This document shows positions 35,958 through 47,900 of a DNA stretch of 64,000 nt, piece by piece. This DNA comes from Ascidia mentula (taxonomy: Eukaryota; Chordata; Ascidiacea; Phlebobranchia; Ascidiidae), in assembly GCA_947561715.1 (NCBI GenBank), contig OX387205.1, positions 5,337,001-5,401,000 of the forward strand, given 5' to 3'. Made by a program: the position numbers and the translations under genes. The stretch's first letter is position 1, and each line of letters starts with the position of its first letter. Under the pieces are notes generated by a model. That model did not search any database. It worked only from the letters and a program-made list of their open reading frames with translations, and had not been told where the DNA came from.

Positions 35958-36892
35958 AGATGTTACGTTCAATTTAGAAATATGCTGCGATAACTAAGAT
36001 AGCCGTAGTTGTGAGAAGATCAAAAATTTTTCGCTGGGCTGAACAAATGTTATTCATTGTAAGATTCAAACAAATGTATACTTTATTGCCTAGCAAAACT
36101 GAACTCATGCCATGAAATTTGGTTGTCGATTTGGTTTCGGGTTGCGATCTCCAGTTTTCAAAACCCTGGTACATGGTATGTGGCTTTTAGGGCGTAGACT
36201 TTACTCACATATTGGTTATCCGAATGCTGAGTACGATTACGCAAATGGCAGTCACTGTTGGTTCATTGGAAAACAAGGCGCACGGCAGTTTTTGGTTTAG
36301 ATTGAAAAACCAAGCGGTCAAAAGTGCGACAGTAGGATGGTTTATCAGTGTTCAGGATGGTAATCATGGGGTCTGCTGTTACTGTTAACGGATTTTGATC
36401 TCTTTAATTTCGTTTTACACGTACTTCTGGAATATGCAAAGAACAAACCTAAACTTCCATCCACGGGAAATTATAAAAATACGGAAGAAGCAAAATTCAT
36501 ACTTTTCATAGAAACAGGTGACAGGCTTCATTACATTTTTCTACATGTATTATACTATATATATATATTTAAACACCGATATTGACAAACAGAGTTAAAG
36601 CAATTAGTAAGTGAATGGAAGCAATAAGCCAGTACATTATAGCAAGAAAAATGCATTGAGAACGTAAAGTAAACATAAGTTAAGTGCATGCGACAATGGT
36701 ACGAATAAACACTTCAAAAAACACAGTGCTTGATTCAAACCAATGCATGTTTCATACAAAGTAAGATTAGACACGGTGCTTGTTCGTAAGATTAGGCAAT
36801 AAAAGTTCTTTAATCATAGCATAAAATAATTACCTTAAAATTTTTGTTTTTATAAATTGCGGCAACAATATAAAACATACGATTACAAAGAT
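35958..36892. other. Intergenic region left of the peptidase-like gene
   Basis: No gene. A segment around 36716-36800 (AACACAGTGCTTGATTCAAACC) is a diverged duplicate of 36973-37045, that is, of the tail region of the peptidase-like gene, which suggests a small local duplication. Confidence 0.5.
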
Positions 36893-37108
36893 TTAAGGAC
36901 GGTTTTCCAATTTAACACCTCCAGGATAGGTGGCGTTCCCAGCAATGTTGCAGTTGGTACAATTATATATTTCACGAAAAACACAGTGCTTGATACAAAA
37001 CCATGTATAATCATAGAAAGTATGTACATGCGATTAGAGCATAAAATCTCTTTAGCCTTCGATCCTTGACTATTTTCTTGAAACCTGATTTTTCTCCTTC
37101 ACTGTCAA
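36893..37108 (-). pseudogene. C1A-like C-terminal remnant out of frame
   Basis: Behind the last acceptor the minus strand contains, in a frame one base off the spliced frame, SEGEKSGFKKIVKDR, which resembles the segment after the catalytic Asn in papains (WGEKGYFKI). Further on (36963-36893) stands CTNCNIAGNATYPGGV followed by TAA, like the papain C-terminus (CGIA..ASYP). Neither can be joined in frame with the upstream exons using the GT-AG sites I can see. Probably decayed coding sequence, or exons reached by splicing I could not find. Confidence 0.5.
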
Positions 37109-40100
37109 TCTGCCACCACAAAACAAATATATTAAGTTATTTTGAACTAGTTTGAAACCATGTTGTTGTGTGTTGTTTTCATTATTTTAACCACAAATGT
37201 GTTGTTGAAGTCAGCTTGTTAGGTCATCGGCAGCTTAATGCGTGTTTTAGCTTACCTGTCTTTGATTATCCGGAACTTTCTCTTTTCAGTTTTACCATAA
37301 ACCACAACCAACACTGAATGGAGCATGACATCAGGATTCTCTTTCAAAAAGTCTTCGCGAGTTTTACCTTTGAGACCATCAAGGGATGTTTTAGCCGCTT
37401 CCCGATCATCGTCACAAAATATGTCTAAAAAGAAAGGATGTTTTAACCTAATTCTAAGGTGAGTTTATCACCAAATACCGTTGTACGTGGTACTTTTGTA
37501 CGCCCTTTTCTTGGAGCTAATCAGGCAAACCTTGCCAGGTCCTATGTTTGCAAAAATTCTCTCCAATTCACTTGTCGATGTCTCCCCTACCTTCTTTCCA
37601 ACATCTCTGAATCCTTGAATTTTCACAAGCGGCCTAGTGTATTCATTACGTTCGTGGCTTTCGTTTCTCTACAACAGATTTGTCGGTCTTTTGATTAAGG
37701 GTATTATATTAATCAAATTCAATTCCGGATAGAGTTGTGTTGCTTTAGTGCGGCTTCGGTGAATTAAACAAAAAATATCTTATTAAGTCAATAGCCAAGC
37801 AAGACTTCATATTTGTGGTGACTATGCTGCCGCAGTAAACATTTAACTACTAAACTAGATGCTTATTGCACTGATTTGTCATATTTTTATTACAAATTCT
37901 TTCATTGTGTAAAACATAGCAGCCATACCTTTCCAATAAAAGGATATTGATCGGAGCTATTGATTTTGTTTTCCTTGATAAACTTACACGCCTCTTCTGG
38001 GTACGACCGTTTTTCATCTTTAAGATGCAAATCAACCAATTGCTGCTTGGAAAGTCCAATAGGTTGTTTTGTACGAATATATCGATATGATTCAACCGCT
38101 CCAACCTACAATCACATGAACGTAAAAGGATAAAAAAATTACTTCAAAATATTGCAACACGCCTCGAAAACTGTTTGCTAAGCCACCCACACACCACGCG
38201 CAGAGGAATTAAGAAACCCACACTGGCACTTACCGCACTGAATATCCAACAAGTAGGCAAAGGTCTTTGATCTTCTACATCTGTCACGTAACCATCTTTG
38301 TGCCAATCCACACTCCTCTCCACTCCCTCTCCCTGTCCTGGTTCCTGTCCACCTCCCAATCCTTGTCTTCGTCCAGGCCTCCCAGCCGAACCCTCTAATG
38401 GTGCCCAATTCATTCCCTGTCCTCGACCCTGTCCCTGACCCCCGCTCTGTCTCCGCCCACGTCTGTGTCCAGGATTTCTTCCAGGTCCCCGTGTTTTTCC
38501 CAATCTTCCATCCTCGTACTCTCCGAGTTCCTCATCCCGACCATCGCAGCTTCCTCCGTCCTCATCCTCGTCCCCGCTCTCATCCCGACCATCTACGTCC
38601 ATTTCCTCATCATCTGATTCATTGCCTGAAGCAAAATCGACGCCATTCTGCAAAAGCATTTTTGTACTTCAAAGACAAATATAAACCAGCAATGAGCCAA
38701 TAATGATCAGTGAGCTGCAGACAGTTGTGCTTCGACCAATCAGGTCTCATCAATGCAGCTTAACTGATGACAAAAACAAATATAATTTAAGAACCATTTT
38801 CAGAATCAAAACAAATCAATTCAAATTTAAAATGAGCATTAATTTCCGGTTAAAAGATTAAAAATAAGGTAATTCTCGCCTGGTCGCTGAACGGAGTCAA
38901 ACCAATACTGAAGGTAAACCCTCCGTTCGCATATTTTATATTGTGTTCAGCAACTTTCATTTTGTTTTCCTCCCAAATTTCCTCCCGCCTTTCTTCCTCT
39001 TTTCCATCCACGTACAATTTTTCTGCAATGAATGAATACTGACATGTAGCGGTTTGTGGTAACGGTAATAACGAAGTTTTGACACTACAACCACCGTATA
39101 TTTCTCACCTCCTGGTAGGTCGTCAACTAATTGTTGGCTCGAAAGTTTTACCAAGTTATCATTTATGAGAGGGGAAAAAGTTTCGCTGATTTTAATTTTC
39201 TAATATAAAATATTTGTGGTAAACATTGCAGTGTATGTGGGGATTATTAAAGAATTCCCACTATATCAAAATCTAACATTTTCGTTGACATATTCTGCTA
39301 ACTAAAAACATAGTGTCGTACACGTTTAAACTGGGCAGACTTGTTTCTTGGTTCTTGCTCAACTTTCGGACTCATCAAAAGACAGTGACAAGGAAAACTA
39401 TGCATAACACTGGTGCTCTGAGATCTTTTAAATTATAAGCGAAAATGCACCACATGCATTGTAAGGTAACAAACGTTTCATAAACATATTATTTCATATC
39501 GGATGAAAGCTTTGCTATCTCCTAGCTTGCGACTTATTGTTTTAAATTGAATCACGAGAATGGAAAACTTTAAACGCAAAGAATGTTTACCGTCACTGCG
39601 GCCAAATAATCGTTTGAGCGTGGAAAAAAATTAACTGTTCCTACAATTCTAACTGATAACGTTTCTCGTATCTCGATCGTAAAATTTTATCTTCTCGTTA
39701 AACCCGTCGTTCAACTAGTTGCCGTTCCACCTTCCTAACTATTCTATTCCCCTCTCTTGGTTTCTACGAGTTTTCTATTTTAACTTGGATGGACATACCT
39801 TCACTGTAGTAGTTTTGGGTTATGTTGACATTTATTTGAACTCCAGCAATGCTGTCAGATATGCTTGTCCCCTGTGCTGCTATTTGCTGCGAAGGACCTC
39901 GAAAAATAAAAACTTTTTTACTTAGCTTAAAAATAAGTTTTTTTTTATATTTGCTGCCAAAAGAGCTTGGAATTCATTAGTCTAATAATATTCACCAGCA
40001 TACAGGGAAAATTACAGAGATTTCATATTTCAGTGTTTTCTATTTTGGTTTCTGATCATAGCAATAATGTAAAAGAAAAAATATAAAAGTTTTGCCAAAG

Positions 40101-40277
40101 AGCTGTGTTTATTACTGCCAGCTTATTGAATTTAAGTGTTGTTTGAACTACTTGCAATATGCCAACCAAACAACGTTGAATGTGTTTTTAGATGTGGATA
40201 TCAAAACTCTTCCTACCTGGTTTCTGTTTCTTAATTTGAGAATCATTCTGACATTTTGTGTCAGACGTTTTTTTCAT
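37070..40277 (-). CDS. Divergent papain-family (C1A) cysteine-peptidase-like protein
   Basis: Ten exons join in one frame: 40277-40217, 39897-39799, 39634-39591, 39199-39109, 39022-38880, 38647-38234, 38105-37929, 37668-37479, 37424-37256, 37109-37070 (1428 nt, 475 residues). Borders are GT-AG except a GC donor after exon 5. The start MKKTSDTKCQNDSQIKK is hydrophilic, so there is no signal peptide. Residues about 99-146 resemble the I29 propeptide (EEERREEIWEENK, AEHN, LTPFSD). Residues about 150-255 are an acidic stretch followed by Gly/Arg/Gln-rich sequence. The peptidase part starts near SVDWHKDGYVTDVEDQ: Gln273, Cys279 (LPTCWIFSA instead of CGSCWAFSA), LSKQQLVDL, DQYPF, and His442 (LHSVLVVVYG). 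The usual KNSWG is replaced by KDRLTVKEK and an early stop. It is probably intracellular and either an altered or an inactive enzyme. The start is the only ATG in the first exon; an upstream exon is possible. Confidence 0.8.
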
Positions 40278-41090
40278 CTTGCTTTCTCTGTTGATACTTG
40301 TTGGTTTTAAGCTTCTCTCAGAAAGAAAATCACAATTTAACAAAAAGTAACAAACAATTCAACTGTCAACAAAATCACATCACTGTAAAGGTTTAGTCAA
40401 ACAATGTCTATATAAATCCTAATGCTGTACAGATTAGGTCAACAAGGTCATGGACACACTTTGCCAAACATATTAACATGTCAGGACCCTTTAATAGGTT
40501 TTATCGGTTGCCATGTCATTATTGTTTTGAAATATTCGCTTCGTATTTTTTATGTTTATTCCTGAAAATCAAAATAATTTCATTATTTCCTGGCCTTGTG
40601 TTTTTGATGACCATGCGGAAAACATGTGGCGACCCAGGGCATTGGTCGGTTTGCAGTAGTTCTGAGCGCATGGTGAATTCTACTATGAATTATATTTTTG
40701 CGGAAATAAATGAAAAATGCAGAAAAAATTATACAAACACGTTTATGCAAAAGAAAATTGCATTCGTCAAATGGTTTTCATTTAAGCGTTGTGCATCAAG
40801 CTAGGGAAAATGTCATAAATGGCCACAAAATTCAGCCTGTGCCTGTGCAAGTCAGATCAAGCACTGGCTGCTGATCATCTGTTGTTCTCTTTTAAGTTTC
40901 CGGAATGGTGTGCATTAATACAGGTATGTCAGCTCTTAGCTATTATATTCTTTATTTGACGGAGTAAGCATAAGCGGAATAATTAGGCTACCGCAAAAAA
41001 GACAAACAACAATATGCGTTTCCTATGCTGTATTTTGGGTAAGGTACACTCCATCCAACATATGACTGTGAGCACGAACATGCGGAGATA
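40278..41090. other. Region between peptidase-like gene and satellite
   Basis: Upstream side of the peptidase-like gene. One plus-strand frame (40478-40804, 108 codons) has a hydrophobic middle and a Cys/Asn-rich end (GDPGHWSVCSSSERMVNS, EINEKC, FKRCASS). I do not recognise it, see no splice partners, and give it low weight as a gene. Confidence 0.4.
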
Positions 41091-43099
41091 CATTGAACAC
41101 AAAGAAACAGTGGAGATACTCTCAACACTAAGCCCAAAAAACAGTGGAGATACTCTCAACACTAAACGAAAAAAACAGTGGAGATACTCTCAACACTAAA
41201 CGCAAAAAACAGTGGAGTTACTCTCAACACTAAGCCTAAAAAAACAGTGGAGATACTCTCAACACTAAACGCAAAAAACAGTGGAGATACTCTCAACACT
41301 AAACGCAAAAAACAGTGGAGTTACTCTCAACACTAAACGCAAATAACAGTGGAGATACTCTCAACACTAAACGCAAAAAACAGTGGAGTTACTCTCAACA
41401 CTAAACGCAAAAAACAGTGGAGATACTCTCAACACCAAACGCAAAAAACAGTGGAGATACTCTCAACACTAAACGCAAGAAACAGTGGAGATACTCTCAA
41501 CACTAAAAGCAAAAAACAGTGGAGATACTCTCAACACTAAACGCAAAAAACAGTGGAGTTACTCTCAACACTAAACGCAAAAAACAGTGGAGATACTCTC
41601 AACACCAAGCGCAAAAAACAGTGGAGATACTCTCAACACTAAACGCAAAAAACACAGTGGAGTTACTCTCAACACTAAACGCAAAAAAACAGTGGAGATA
41701 CTCACATCAGTAAACGCAAAAAACAGTGGAGATACTCTCAACACTAAACCCAATAAAACAGTGGAAATACTCTCAACACTAAACGCAAAAAAAACAGTGG
41801 AGATACTCACAACACTAAACGCAAAAAAACAGTGGAGATACTCTCAACACTAAACCCAATAAAACAGTGGAGATACTCTCAACACTAAACGCAAAAAACA
41901 GTGGAGTTACTCTCAACACTAAGCCCAAAAAACAGTGGAGATACTCTCAACACTAAACGCAAAAAAACTGTAGAGATACTTTCAACACTAAACGCAAAAA
42001 AACAGTGGAGATACTCTCAACACTAAGCCCAAAAAACAGTGGAGATACTCTCAACACTAAACGCAAAAAACAGTGGAGATACTCTCAACACTAAACGGAA
42101 AAAACAGTGGAGATACTCTCAACAGTAAACGCAAAAAACGGTGGAGATACTCTCAACACTAAATGCAAAAAACAGTGGAGATACTCTCAGCAATAAGCCC
42201 AAAAAACAGTGGAGATACTCTCAACACTAAACGCAAAAAAACAGTGGAGATACTCTCAACACTAAACGCAAAAAACAGTGGAGCTACTCTCAGCACTAAG
42301 CCCAAAAAACAGTGGAGATACTCTCAACACTAAACGCAAAAAACAGTGGAGATACTTTCAACACTAAACGCAAAAAACAGTGGAGATACTCTCAACACTA
42401 AACGCAAAAAACAGTGGAGATACTCTCAACACTAAACGCAAAAAACAGTGGAGATACTCTCAGCACTAAGCCCAAAAAACAGTGGAGATACTCTCAACAC
42501 TAAACGCAAAAAACAGTGGAGATACTCCCAACACTAAACGCAAAAAAACAGTGGAGATACTCTCAACACTCAGCCCAAAAAACAGTGGAGATACTCTCAA
42601 CACTAAACGGAAAAAACAGTGGAGATACTCTCAACACTAAACGCAAAAAACAGTGGAGATACTCTCAACACTAAACGCAAAAAACAGTGGAGTTACTCTC
42701 AACACTAAACGCAAAAAACAGTGGAGATACTCTCAACACTAAACGCAAAAAACAGTGGAGATACTCTCAACACTAAACGCAAAAAACAGTGGAGATACTC
42801 CCAACACTAAACGCAAAAAAACAGTGGAGATACTCTCAACACTCAGCCCAAAAAACAGTGGAGATACTCTCAACACTAAACGGAAAAAACAGTGGAGATA
42901 CTCTCAACACTAAACGCAAAAAACAGTGGAGATACTCTCAACACTAAACGCAAAAAACAGTGGAGTTACTCTCAACACTAAACGCAAAAAACAGTGGAGA
43001 TACTCTCAACACTAAACGCAAAAAACAGTGGAGATACTCTCAACACTAAACGCAAAAAAACAGTGGAGATACTCTCAACACTAAGCCCAAAAAACAGTG

Positions 43100-44270
43100 G
43101 AGATACTCTCAACACTAAACGCAAAAAACAGTGGAGATACTCTCAACACTAAACGCAAAAAACAGTGGAGATACTCTCAACACTAAACGCAAAAAACAGT
43201 GGAGATACTCTCAGCACTAAGCCCAAAAAACAGTGGAGATACTCTCAACACTAAACGCAAAAAAACTGTAGAGATACTTTCAACACTAAACGCAAAAAAC
43301 AGTGGAGATACTCTCAACACTAAGCCCAAAAAACAGTGGAGATACTCTCAACACTAAACGGAAAAAACAGTGGAGATACTCTCAACACTAAACGCAAAAA
43401 AACAGTGGAGATACTCTCAACAGTAAACGCAAAAAAACAGTGGAGTTACTCTCAACACTAAGCCCAAAAAACAGTGGAGATACTCTCAACACTAAACGCA
43501 AAAAAACAGTGGAGATACTCTCAACACTAAACCCCAAAAAACAGTGGAGATACTCTCAACACTAAACGCAAAAAAACAGTGGAGATACTTTCAACACTAA
43601 ACGCAAAAAACAGTGGAGTTACTCTCAACACTAAGCCCAAAAAACAGTGGAGATACTCTCAACACTAAACGGAAAAAAACAGTGGAGATACTCTCAACAC
43701 TAAACGCAAAAAACAGTGGAGATACTCTCAACACTAAACGCAAAAAACAGTGGAGATACTCTCAACACTAAACGCAAAAAACAGTGGAGATACTCTCAGC
43801 ACTAAGCCCAAAAAACAGTGGAGATACTCTCAACACTAAACGCAAAAAAACTGTAGAGATACTTTCAACACTAAACGCAAAAAACAGTGGAGATACTCTC
43901 AACACTAAGCCCAAAAAACAGTGGAGATACTCTCAACACTAAACGGAAAAAACAGTGGAGATACTCTCAACACTAAACGCAAAAAAACAGTGGAGATACT
44001 CTCAACAGTAAACGCAAAAAAACAGTGGAGTTACTCTCAACACTAAGCCCAAAAAACAGTGGAGATACTCTCAACACTAAACGCAAAAAAACAGTGGAGA
44101 TACTCTCAACACTAAACCCCAAAAAACAGTGGAGATACTCTCAACACTAAACGCAAAAAAACAGTGGAGATACTTTCAACACTAAACGCAAAAAACAGTG
44201 GAGTTACTCTCAACACTAAGCCCAAAAAACAGTGGAGATACTCTCAACACTAAACGGAAAAAAACAGTGG
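43100..44270 (+). repeat. 585-bp tandem duplication inside the satellite
   Basis: Rare variants recur at a constant 585-base spacing: the CTGTAGAGATACTTTC unit at about 43264 and 43849, and the ACCCCAAAAAACAG unit at about 43530 and 44115. Boundaries are approximate. Confidence 0.75.
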
Positions 44271-44959
44271 AGATACTCTCAACACTAAACGCAAAAAACA
44301 GTGGAGATACTCTCAACACTAAACGCAAAAAACAGTGGAGATACTCTCAAGAGATACTTTCAACACTAAAGAGATACTTTCAACACTAAACGCAAAAAAC
44401 AGTGGAGATACTCTCAACACTAAGCCCAAAAAACAGTGGAGATACTCTCAACACTAAACGGAAAAAACAGTGGAGTTACTCTCAACACTAAGCCCAAAAA
44501 ACAGTGGAGATACTCTCAACACTAAACGGAAAAAAACAGTGGAGTTACTCTCAACACTAAACGCAAAAAACAGTGGAGATACTCTCAACACTAAACGCAA
44601 AAAACAGTGGAGATACTCTCAACACTAAACGCAAAAAACAGTGGAGATACTCTCAACACTAAACGGAAAAAACAGTGGAGATACTCTCAACAGTAAACGC
44701 AAAAAACGGTGGAGATACTCTCAACACTAAATGCAAAAAACAGTGGAGATACTCTCAGCAATAAGCCCAAAAAACAGTGGAGATACTCTCAACACTAAAC
44801 GCAAAAAAACAGTGGAGATACTCTCAACACTAAACGCAAAAAACAGTGGAGATACTCTCAGCACTAAGCCCAAAAAACAGTGGAGATACTCTCAACACTA
44901 AACGCAAAAAACAGTGGAGATACTCTCAACACTAAACGGAAAAAACAGTGGAGATACTC

Positions 44960-47900
44960 TCAACACTAAACGCAAAAAACAGTGGAGATACTCTCAACAC
45001 TAAACGCAAAAAACAGTGGAGATACTCTCAGCACTAAGCCCAAAAAACAGTGGAGATACTCTCAACACTAAACGCAAAAAACAGTGGAGATACTCCCAAC
45101 ACTAAACGCAAAAAAACAGTGGAGATACTCTCAACACTCAGCCCAAAAAACAGTGGAGATACTCTCAACACTAAACGGAAAAAACAGTGGAGATACTCTC
45201 AACACTAAACGCAAAAAACAGTGGAGATACTCTCAACACTAAACGTAAAAAACAGTGGAGTTACTCTCAACACTAAACGCAAAAAACAGTGGAGATACTC
45301 TCAACACTAAACGCAAAAAACAGTGGAGATACTCTCAACACTAAACGCAAAAAACAGTGGAGATACTCCCAACACTAAACGCAAAAAAACAGTGGAGATA
45401 CTCTCAACACTCAGCCCAAAAAACAGTGGAGATACTCTCAACACTAAACGGAAAAAACAGTGGAGATACTCTCAACACTAAACGCAAAAAACAGTGGAGA
45501 TACTCTCAACACTAAACGCAAAAAACAGTGGAGTTACTCTCAACACTAAAGGCAAAAAACAGTGGAGATACTCTCAACACTAAACGCAAAAAACAGTGGA
45601 GATACTCTCAACACTAAACGCAAAAAACAGTGGAGTTACTCTCAACACTAAGCCCAAAAAACAGTGGAGATACTCTCAACACTAAACGCAAAAAAACAGT
45701 GGAGATACTTTCAACACTAAACGCAAAAAACAGTGGAGTTACTCTCAACACTAAAGGCAAAAAACAGTGGAGATACTCTCAACACTAAACGCAAAAAACA
45801 GTGGAGATACTCTCAACACTAAACGCAAAAAACTGTGGAGATACTCTCAACACTAAACGCAAAAAAACAGTGGAGATACTCTCAACACTAAACCCCAAAA
45901 AACAGTGGAGATACTCTCAACACTAAACGCAAAAAAACAGTGGAGATACTTTCAACACTAAACGCAAAAAACAGTGGAGTTACTCTCAACACTAAGCCCA
46001 AAAAACAGTGGAGATACTCTCAACACTAAACGGAAAAAAACAGTGGAGATACTCTCAACACTAAACGCAAAAAACAGTGGAGATACTCTCAACACTAAAC
46101 GCAAAAAACAGTGGAGATACTCTCAAGAGATACTTTCAACACTAAACGCAAAAAACAGTGGAGTTACTCTCAACACTAAGCCCAAAAAACAGTGGAGATA
46201 CTCTCAACACTAAACGGAAAAAAACAGTGGAGATACTCTCAACACTAAACGCAAAAAACAGTGGAGATACTCTCAACACTAAACGCAAAAAACAGTGGAG
46301 ATACTCTCAGCACTAAGCCCAAAAAACAGTGGAGATACTCTCAACACTAAACGCAAAAAACAGTGGAGATACTCCCAACACTAAACGCAAAAAAACAGTG
46401 GAGATACTCTCAACACTCAGCCCAAAAAACAGTGGAGATACTCTCAACACTAAACGGAAAAAACAGTGGAGATACTCTCAACACTAAACGGAAAAAACAG
46501 TGGAGATACTCTCAACACTAAACGTAAAAAACAGTGGAGATACTCTCAACACTAAACGCAAAAAACAGTGGAGATACTCTCAACACTAAACGCAAAAAAC
46601 AGTGGAGATACTCTCAACACTAAACGCAAAAAACAGTGGAGATACTCCCAACACTAAACGCAAAAAAACAGTGGAGATACTCTCAACACTCAGCCCAAAA
46701 AACAGTGGCGATACTCTCAACACTAAACGGAAAAAACAGTGGAGATACTCTCAACACTAAACGCAAAAAACAGTGGAGATACTCTCAACACTAAACGCAA
46801 AAAACAGTGGAGTTACTCTCAACACTAAAGGCAAAAAACAGTGGAGATACTCTCAACACTAAACGCAAAAAACAGTGGAGATACTCTCAACACTAAACGC
46901 AAAAAACAGTGGAGTTACTCTCAACACTAAGCCCAAAAAACAGTGGAGATACTCTCAACACTAAACGCAAAAAAACAGTGGAGATACTTTCAACACTAAA
47001 CGCAAAAAACAGTGGAGTTACTCTCAACACTAAAGGCAAAAAACAGTGGAGATACTCTCAACACTAAACGCAAAAAACAGTGGAGATACTCTCAACACTA
47101 AACGCAAAAAACAGTGGAGTTACTCTCAACACTAAAGGCAAAAAACAGTGGAGATACTCTCAACACTAAACGCAAAAAACAGTGGAGATACTCTCAACAC
47201 TAAACGCAAAAAAACAGTGGAGTTACTCTCAACACTAAGCCCAAAAAACAGTGGAGATACTCTCAACACTAAACGCAAAAAAACAGTGGAGATACTTTCA
47301 ACACTAAACGCAAAAAACAGTGGAGTTACTCTCAACACTAAGCCCAAAAAACAGTGGAGATACTCTCAACACTAAACGGAAAAAAACAGTGGAGATACTC
47401 TCAACACTAAACGCAAAAAACAGTGGAGATACTCTCAACACTAAACGCAAAAAACAGTGGAGATACTCTCAAGAGATACTTTCAACACTAAAGAGATACT
47501 TTCAACACTAAACGCAAAAAACAGTGGAGATACTCTCAACACTAAGCCCAAAAAACAGTGGAGATACTCTCAACACTAAACGGAAAAAACAGTGGAGTTA
47601 CTCTCAACACTAAGCCCCAAAAACAGTGGAGATACTCTCAACACTAAACGGAAAAAAACAGTGGAGTTACCCTCAACACTAAACGCAAAAAACAGTGGAG
47701 ATACTCTCAACACTAAACGCAAAAAACAGTGGAGATACTCTCAACACTAAACGCAAAAAACCGTGGAGATACTCTCAACACTAAACGGAAAAAACAGTGG
47801 AGATACTCTCAACAGTAAACGTAAAAAACGGTGGAGATACTCTCAACACTAAATGCAAAAAACAGTGGAGATACTCTCAGCAATAAGCCCAAAAAACAGT

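Noticed and set aside
38398-38703. Pro-rich plus-strand frame of 101 codons
   Set aside because: Reverse strand of the Gly/Arg and acidic coding exon of the peptidase-like gene, which has splice and homology support on the minus strand.
39319-39375. MSPKVEQEPRNKS as first exon of the peptidase-like gene
   Set aside because: Its only nearby donor leaves the wrong phase for the next exon, whereas exons at 39591-39634, 39799-39897 and 40217-40277 fit in phase.
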